Below, one piece after another: positions 59,408 to 64,000 of a stretch of 64,000 nucleotides of DNA (within the stretch, counting starts at the first letter, position 1; every line of letters starts with the position of its first letter). Below the pieces are notes generated by a model that saw only the letters and a list, made by a program, of their open reading frames with translations, did no database searches and was not told the DNA's origin. Origin of the DNA: Desulfobulbus alkaliphilus (GTDB lineage: Bacteria; Desulfobacterota; Desulfobulbia; Desulfobulbales; Desulfobulbaceae); assembly GCF_016918545.1 (NCBI RefSeq), contig NZ_JAFFQC010000004.1, positions 141,387 to 205,386 of the forward strand, in the 5' to 3' direction. The position numbers and the translations under genes were made by a program.

Positions 59408-59698
59408 ATGGCCCGTACAGCAATTCACCCCGGAGAAATCCTGGCCGACGAGCTTGCCGAGCTGAAAATGACCGCCGCGGAACTTGCACGAGAAATTGGA
59501 GTTCCGGCAAACCGAATCACCCAAATTACTGCCGGCAAAAGAGGAATATCGGCCGATACTGCTCTCAGGATAGGAAAATGGTTTGGAACCGGTCCCAAAA
59601 TTTGGATGAACCTTCAGCAGATGTATGATCTCGACGTGGTCAGTCAGCAATTAACCGAGACTCTTAAAAATATCAAAACCCGTGAAACGGCATCATGA
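59408..59698 (+). CDS. higA: HigA-family HTH antitoxin
   Basis: A 96-residue Xre-type DNA-binding protein: the sequence MARTAIHPGEILADELAELK, MTAAELAREIGVPANRITQI, TAGKRGISADTALRIGKWFG and TGPKIWMNLQQMYDL is the canonical HigA layout. It neutralises HigB and represses their shared promoter. A GAGGGAAAA ribosome-binding region precedes the ATG. Confidence 0.93.
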   Translation: MARTAIHPGEILADELAELKMTAAELAREIGVPANRITQITAGKRGISADTALRIGKWFGTGPKIWMNLQQMYDLDVVSQQLTETLKNIKTRETAS

Positions 59699-59764
59699 GG
59701 CTACGTTGATCGTGTCGATTTCATGATGTTCAACCGGAGCTCACGGGTGGGTTTAGCTCCGCAT

Positions 59765-59901
59765 TCACCCGCAATCGATCCGTCACGGGTGACACGATGC
59801 ATATGGATGTTGGGGTACGTGCCTTAACTCAACCTGCAGCAAATTTTCCTCTAATTTTTCCACGCAGCGTACGCGTGGGCAGGCAAAAGACGCCTGCCCA
59901 C
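59765..59901. repeat. Direct repeat plus hairpin, copy 2, right of higBA
   Basis: See copy 1 at 58912. Here the hairpin arms are GTGGGCAGGC and GCCTGCCCAC. The arms differ from copy 1 but both start with GTGGGCA, which keeps the fold. The pair brackets higBA, a possible mobile cassette. Confidence 0.65.
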
Positions 59902-60074
59902 CCCTTGGACCCTACAGATCCACCGGGTTGCAAAGGGTTGGCCCTGGGCGATGTAGGAGCCCACCCCTGTGGGCGAATCAAAATGTATTGACCGGATCTT
60001 TTGTCTCAGACAAAAACCAAAAAGCATCACCGGTCACATCCCTTGCCAACAACACATACCATTCTTGAACACCG

Positions 60075-61067
60075 ATGACCCTTACTCTCAATGCCCCCCT
60101 GGACATGCACCTCCACCTGCGCGAGGGGGACATGCTCCGCCTGGTCGCGCCCTTCAGCGCCGCTCAATTTTCCGGTGGCGTGATCATGCCCAACCTGCAG
60201 CAACCGGTGGATTCCCTGCCACGCCTGCGGGCCTATCGCGACGCAGTGGTCCAGGCCTGTGGTGTCGAGTCCTTCACTCCGTACATGACCCTGTTCTTTC
60301 GTGCCTACTCCCGCGAAGAACTGCTCGCCGTCCGGGACGAGATCATCGGCATCAAGCTCTATCCAGCCGGTATCACCACCCGCAGCGAGGCCGGAGTGAG
60401 CGATTTCGACCGGATCAACGACACCGTCGCCCTGCTGGAGGAACTCGACATCCCGCTGCTGGTCCATGGGGAAAGTCACGGCTTTGTCATGGAGCGTGAA
60501 CAGGAATTCCTGGCTGTGTACCAGCGTCTGGCCGAAACCTTCCCCCGACTGCGCATGGTCATGGAGCACATCACCACCACCGAGAGCGTTGCCTTTCTCA
60601 ACCAGTACCAGCAGGTGGCCGCTACTGTCACCCTGCACCACCTCATGATCACCCTGGATGATGTGGCCGGCGGTCTACTCCAGCCGGATCTGTTCTGCAA
60701 GCCCATCGCCAAGACCCCTCGCGACCGTGAAGCCCTGCGGCAAGCCGTTTTCAGCGGCCATCCCCGGCTGATGTTCGGTTCGGACTCCGCCCCGCACCCC
60801 CGCCACGCCAAGGAGTGTGTCGGCTGCGCCGCCGGGATCTTCTCCGCGCCGGTGGCCCTGCCCGCCCTGGCCGGACTCTTTGCCGAGGCCGGTTGCCTGG
60901 ACCGCCTCAACGCCTTTGTCAGTGACCATGCCCGCCTTTTTTACCGTCTCCCCCCCGGGGAAACAAAAACCATCCTCGAGCCCGACCCCTGGAAGGTCCC
61001 GGAGCGCTACGGATCGGTGCGTCCCTTTCTCGCCGGGCAGACCTTATCCTGGCGACTGCAAGGGTGA
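60075..61067 (+). CDS. pyrC: Dihydroorotase, type II
   Basis: A 330-residue enzyme of pyrimidine synthesis that cyclises carbamoyl-aspartate to dihydroorotate. Metal ligands are visible: [11 protein letters not shown] (His12 and His14), the Lys in [10 protein letters not shown], which is normally carboxylated, VHGES, MEHIT and the Asp in [10 protein letters not shown]. Lengths and motifs fit the short type II form, as in E. coli PyrC (348 aa). The gene is followed 31 bp later by a SUI1-like factor. No strong ribosome-binding site precedes the ATG. Confidence 0.92.
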   Translation: MTLTLNAPLDMHLHLREGDMLRLVAPFSAAQFSGGVIMPNLQQPVDSLPRLRAYRDAVVQACGVESFTPYMTLFFRAYSREELLAVRDEIIGIKLYPAGITTRSEAGVSDFDRINDTVALLEELDIPLLVHGESHGFVMEREQEFLAVYQRLAETFPRLRMVMEHITTTESVAFLNQYQQVAATVTLHHLMITLDDVAGGLLQPDLFCKPIAKTPRDREALRQAVFSGHPRLMFGSDSAPHPRHAKECVGCAAGIFSAPVALPALAGLFAEAGCLDRLNAFVSDHARLFYRLPPGETKTILEPDPWKVPERYGSVRPFLAGQTLSWRLQG

Positions 61068-61098
61068 ACGATCTCAACACACCGCACCCATCACAACC

Positions 61099-61464
61099 AT
61101 GAAACGCAAAAACACTACCGCAACCGCCCTTGTCTACACCACCGGTCAAGGCAGAATCTGCCCCGATTGCAACCAACCGGCCGCAGCCTGCACCTGCACA
61201 AAACGTTCAGCCCCACCCGTTGGCGACGGCATTGTGCGGGTGCGGCGGGAAACCAAAGGCCGCAAAGGGGCCGGGGTCACGGTCATCACCGGCCTGCCCC
61301 TTGATGCCGTCCAGCTCAAGGAACTGGCCGGCCACCTCAAGAAAAAATGCGGTTCCGGCGGTACGGTCAAGGAAGGCGTCATCGAAATCCAGGGTGACCA
61401 CCGCGATTTGCTCGTCGCGGAACTGCAGCGCCGCAACTGGACCGTCAAACGCGCCGGCGGTTGA
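61099..61464 (+). CDS. SUI1/YciH-family translation factor-like protein
   Basis: A 121-residue protein. An N-terminal Cys-rich piece ([13 protein letters not shown]) may hold zinc; the C-terminal ~75 residues are the SUI1/eIF1 fold ([56 protein letters not shown]). Bacterial YciH proteins with this fold affect start-site choice in translation initiation under some conditions. It is encoded just after pyrC in the same direction, as in several other bacteria. Confidence 0.88.
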   Translation: MKRKNTTATALVYTTGQGRICPDCNQPAAACTCTKRSAPPVGDGIVRVRRETKGRKGAGVTVITGLPLDAVQLKELAGHLKKKCGSGGTVKEGVIEIQGDHRDLLVAELQRRNWTVKRAGG

Positions 61465-61490
61465 ACGCCGGAACGCGGCCCCGAAGAACA

Positions 61491-61549
61491 GCGAGTCCTG
61501 CCCTTATGTGATTTGCACAACCGAGCAACTTAACGGCCTGACCCGGGAT
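61491..61549. repeat. 60-bp repeat upstream of toxin-antitoxin module (copy 1; copy 2 at 62687-62747)
   Basis: Both copies begin CGAGTCCTGCCCTTATGTGA and run TTT, CAACT/CAACC, AGCAACTT and GGCCTGACCC, differing in about eight places. One copy lies before each of the two right-hand toxin-antitoxin modules. Similar GGCCTGACCC ends occur beside REP-type transposase genes, so they may be transposon ends. Confidence 0.6.
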
Positions 61550-61625
61550 CTTGAAAACCTCTTGCCAAGACCTTTTCAGAGACCTATAATAGGTTCATAA
61601 AAAAGTTAAAAAATGAGGAATAATA

Positions 61626-61877
61626 ATGGAATCCGTACTAACAAGATATTCAGCAAGCATATCAGAGTTAAAAAAAAATCCTTCATCGCTTATTGAGCAA
61701 TCAGAAGGAGAACCAATAGCCATATTAAACCATAACAAACCAACAGCATACCTGATTCCCGCTGAAACCTATGCGCACATGATGGAACAGTTAGAAGATT
61801 ATCAACTTGGTTTACTCGTCAAAGAACGCCAACATGAAAAATCTTCGGCGGTTGAGGTACGCCTTGATGAGTTATAA
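61626..61877 (+). CDS. Phd/YefM-type antitoxin
   Basis: An 83-residue antitoxin: MESVLTRYSASISELKKNPS then SLIEQSEGEPIAILNHNKPT, AYLIPAETYAHMMEQLEDYQ is the typical Phd/YefM N-terminal DNA-binding fold and linker, with a disordered C-terminal tail that covers the toxin. The stop overlaps the start of the toxin gene (61868) by ten bases. The A-rich sequence here contrasts with the GC-rich surroundings, suggesting recent gain. Confidence 0.88.
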   Translation: MESVLTRYSASISELKKNPSSLIEQSEGEPIAILNHNKPTAYLIPAETYAHMMEQLEDYQLGLLVKERQHEKSSAVEVRLDEL

Positions 61878-62147
61878 ACTCAAGTTCCTGCCTTCTGCCT
61901 TAAGGGAGTGGAAGAAACTTGACAACGCATTGCAATCACAGTTTAAAAAAAACTGTCCGAACGATTAGTAAGGCCACATGTCCCATCTTCAAAACTCTCT
62001 GGTTTTGAAAATCACTACAAAATCAAACTTCGCGCAAGTGGCTATCGCCTTGTCTATGAAATCATTGACAAGGAACTCTTCGTGCTGGTCATTGCTCTTG
62101 GGAAAAGAGACAAAAATAGCTCTTATAAAAAGGCTAAAAAAAGATAG
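61868..62147 (+). pseudogene. RelE/StbE-family toxin, frameshifted at an A8 run
   Basis: The ATG at 61868 begins MSYKLKFLPSALREWKKLDN, ALQSQFKK; at the run of eight A residues (61947-61954) the frame goes to a stop at 61968. In the -1-shifted frame the family sequence continues: LSERLVRPHVPSSKLSGFEN, HYKIKLRASGYRLVYEIIDK, ELFVLVIALGKRDKN to a TAG at 62145. One extra A restores a normal toxin. It is either inactive, made by slippage on the A-run, or a sequencing error. An inactivated toxin with an intact antitoxin is a common end state. Confidence 0.8.
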
Positions 62148-62239
62148 ATCTGTTAACAAATCGTTCTAGCGGAAGTCGCGAACACGCGACTCTCCTCTGC
62201 ACTACAACAAAAATCTCCTGGAACGGGCCGATGCTGAAC

Positions 62240-62457
62240 CCTGAATCCGTGACGGCTGGACTCTTGTTTTAGATATATCTTGCTGTAATCATGTTTTAAT
62301 TGGAGCGGAATCCTTGGTACTAAATTTCACCAGCCGCCCTTCGGGGCATCCGTCCGCACGCCATCTTCGTTGCCCGTAACCGTCCGATAAAGTGTACTTT
62401 AATCGAACGGCCACGAACAACGAAGCTGACGCACGGACGAACGCTCACGGATTCAGG
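62240..62457. mobile_element. MITE-like repeat, copy E (full length, 218 bp)
   Basis: Perfect 13-bp terminal inverted repeats (CCTGAATCCGTGA and TCACGGATTCAGG) enclose 192 bp; TGAAC is duplicated on both sides (62235-62239 and 62458-62462). The interior has a GCCGCCCTTCGGGGC hairpin and a long CCGTCCGAT...ATCGAACGG palindrome. No open frame could encode a transposase, so it must move in trans. Confidence 0.92.
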
Positions 62458-62458
62458 T

Positions 62459-62494
62459 GAACTTTACTAAGATTGAAGGATTGCTCCTTCGCTG
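62459..62494 (+). pseudogene. 3'-end remnant of a vapC-like gene
   Basis: Immediately right of MITE E, AACTTTACTAAGATTGAAGG and the next bases encode NFTKIEGLLLR and a stop, matching the last residues of the intact PIN toxin at 63109 (HFTKIEGLLLR). The MITE inserted five bases before it. Upstream of the MITE nothing resembles the rest of a PIN gene. Confidence 0.65.
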
Positions 62495-62852
62495 AATACC
62501 GAAAAGCCATTCTTCCACCACAGGAACCTTGTATCTCCAGGCACAACCGGTGGGGCCGCCGAACCCCAGCTCGGTACACAGCCTGCCAACGTAAATCCAT
62601 TTGTAGCTCATGCGAAGGCAGGCAAAAAGTCCACTGATACCCAAAAGCCGTCGGAAGTGTCCTTGAGGTAGACCCGCATGTTGTTCGAGTCCTGCCCTTA
62701 TGTGATTTACCCAACTTAGCAACTTGGAGGCCTGACCCCGGAGTCACCGTGACCCCGGAGTCACGGAGTCATTGACAAATTGCTACAAAAGAAGGATGAT
62801 AGCCATAAATGCCAGCAGAATGAGTGTCAATAGTGACAGCAAGGAGGTGGCT
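62495..62852. other. Decayed region before vapBC-like module
   Basis: No complete gene. The minus strand from about 62722 to 62520 has an open frame (GLPQGHFRRLLGISGLFACL, MSYKWIYVGRLCTELGFGGP) of unclear origin, perhaps a transposase remnant. The 60-bp repeat copy 2 is at 62687-62747, followed by a doubled GACCCCGGAGTCA. Confidence 0.4.
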
Positions 62853-63116
62853 ATGGGATCACTTTCCATCCGCGGGGTTGACGAACATATAGCAAAATTA
62901 TTGAAGGAAAACGCTGAGCAGAACCAAACCAGCGTTAATCAGGTGGTGCTTGAGGCGATCAAAAAGCATCTCGGAGTGAACAAGGAAAAGCAATTCACTC
63001 GGGAGTGGCAGGACCTCGACCAACTTTTCGGCAAATGGTCAAAAGCGGAGCACGACCGCATCCAAGGGAAAATCGACACTGAGCGGCAGATAGACCAAGA
63101 GTTGTGGGATGAATAA
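62853..63116 (+). CDS. Ribbon-helix-helix antitoxin (FitA/VapB-like)
   Basis: An 87-residue protein from the ATG at 62853, which has an AAGGAGGTGG ribosome-binding site. The N-terminal MGSLSIRGVDEHIAKLLKEN, then AEQNQTSVNQVVLEAIKKHL is a ribbon-helix-helix DNA-binding domain of FitA type; the rest is a toxin-binding tail (EWQDLDQLFGKWSKAEHDRI). The stop overlaps the PIN toxin start by eight bases, so the two are made together. Confidence 0.85.
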   Translation: MGSLSIRGVDEHIAKLLKENAEQNQTSVNQVVLEAIKKHLGVNKEKQFTREWQDLDQLFGKWSKAEHDRIQGKIDTERQIDQELWDE

Positions 63117-63495
63117 AATACTCATCGATACAAACATTTACTCTTCAGCTCTGCGCGGAGAAACCGAGGTGGTGGGGGTTCTCAAAAGGGTTTCTCATAT
63201 CGGTATCAGCGCAGTGTCGCTCGGCGAACTTCTTTCCGGTTTCAGAGGAGGCAAGCGCGAGCGGCAAAACCGTGAAGAACTCGCCTATTTCCTCGATTCC
63301 CCACGGGTTGTCCTCTATAACATCGACCAGGATACCGCGGAGTACTATTGCGCGATTCTCAATCAATTGAAAAAACGAGGGACTCCCATTCCCACCAACG
63401 ATATCTGGATAGCGGCAACCGCTTTTCAGTACGGCCTGCAACTCTACACCCTTGACGGGCACTTCACGAAAATTGAAGGATTGCTCCTGCGCTGA
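63109..63495 (+). CDS. vapC: PIN-domain toxin (VapC/FitB-like)
   Basis: A 128-residue PIN ribonuclease. Acidic residues of the family are visible: ILIDTNIYSSAL (Asp7), SLGELLSGF (Glu), and TNDIWIAATAFQYGLQLYTL with the C-terminal Asp residues. PIN toxins cut tRNA or rRNA using magnesium held by these residues. It pairs with the preceding antitoxin. The same C-terminus is found as a remnant at 62459, so this module has been duplicated or shuffled here. Confidence 0.9.
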   Translation: MNKILIDTNIYSSALRGETEVVGVLKRVSHIGISAVSLGELLSGFRGGKRERQNREELAYFLDSPRVVLYNIDQDTAEYYCAILNQLKKRGTPIPTNDIWIAATAFQYGLQLYTLDGHFTKIEGLLLR

Positions 63496-63636
63496 AGCCG
63501 AAAAAGCTATCCTCCCACTCCCCCTGGATGAAAACAGCTGCCCGCACAGTAGGGCTATAGCGGGCAGTCACGTCCGCACAAATCTGGGCCACCTGTGATC
63601 ACTTGCGATAAAGGAGCGTGGCAAACCAAACAGTTA

Positions 63637-63854
63637 CCTGAATCCGTGACGGCGGGGTTCTTGTTTTGGATATATGTTGCTGTAATCATTTTGTAATTGC
63701 ATCGGAATCCTTGACAATATCTCTCACCCGCCGCCCTTCGGGGCATCCGTCCGCTCGCCATCTTCATTGCCCGTAACCGTCCGATAAAGGGTACTTTAAT
63801 CGAACGGTCACGAACAACGAATCTGACGCACGGACGAAAGCTCACGGATTCAGG
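63637..63854. mobile_element. MITE-like repeat, copy F (full length, 218 bp)
   Basis: Perfect 13-bp ends (CCTGAATCCGTGA and TCACGGATTCAGG), length 218 bp as in copy E, with AGTTA duplicated on both sides (63632-63636 and 63855-63859). The inner palindrome matches copy E. It lies 140 bp after the PIN toxin gene. Confidence 0.92.
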
Positions 63855-64000
63855 AGTTAGAAACCCCGTGAACACCTGAAAGTTGGCTAAAGCGTACACT
63901 ATTTGGCATCTACTCCCAAGTGCTTCAAGAACAGTTTGTCTCTGGCCACTGATTCGGTGGACCATCGATAGCTGCCCATGGCAGTTTGTACCTTGGTGGT
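63855..64000. other. Window end, no gene seen
   Basis: No open frame with a start or domain is visible in these last bases, and I see no hairpin. Confidence 0.3.

Noticed and set aside
63555..63965. A 136-codon leftward gene at the right edge
   Set aside because: Most of it is translated MITE copy F; similar frames appear in the other MITE copies for the same reason.

Overview
The window is bacterial and GC-rich. It consists of two integrated mobile elements lying head to tail, followed by about 27 kb of chromosome. Housekeeping genes (a homodimeric-E1 pyruvate dehydrogenase operon, a type II dihydroorotase, a SUI1-like factor), the envelope gene cluster and the small-repeat content fit a Gram-negative host. 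A sulfate-reducer-like Desulfobulbales lineage of the former Deltaproteobacteria is my best guess, but no marker gene proves it.

Element 1 (left edge to about 9.5 kb, left end outside the window) is phage- or satellite-like and is transcribed entirely leftward. From its attachment site inward it carries a tyrosine integrase, an unknown gene, an excisionase-like HTH protein, a RepA-like AAA ATPase, a cluster of iteron-like repeats, a zinc-finger/Toprim primase, an HTH protein, and a recombination operon (SSB, PD-(D/E)XK exonuclease, RecT-like annealing protein, RuvC-like resolvase).

Element 2 (9.5-36.6 kb) is a genomic island bounded by a perfect 95-bp direct repeat (9498-9592 and 36516-36610). 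The repeat contains the 3' half of a tRNA-Lys(CTT) gene and its terminator. At the left it has a primase-helicase fusion with its own small regulator. Its main cargo is a seven-gene type 1-like BREX operon (brxA, brxB, brxC, pglX, a DUF1016/YhcG-type nuclease, pglZ, brxL). Two more nuclease/glycosylase-like genes follow, then broken pieces of a polyvalent-type protein, a Tat-signal gene with an in-frame amber codon, and a metK gene. A promoter, a SAM-II-like riboswitch, a terminator and a second SAM-II-like riboswitch precede metK. A zinc-finger gene and a second integrase close the island. The co-carriage of a SAM-sensing SAM synthetase with a SAM-dependent methylation defence is the most interesting biology here.

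The chromosomal part (36.6-64 kb) holds three small genes with a PEP-utilising enzyme, then a leftward cluster of nine envelope genes (unknown protein, sulfatase-modifying-factor domain protein, two lipoproteins, S41 protease, vWA protein, ABC ATPase, FtsX-like permease, large anchored protein) with no function I can name. The aceE-aceF-lpdA operon, pyrC and three toxin-antitoxin modules (one toxin frameshifted) follow. The region is sprinkled with copies of a 218-bp MITE-like repeat that has 13-bp terminal inverted repeats and 5-bp target duplications.
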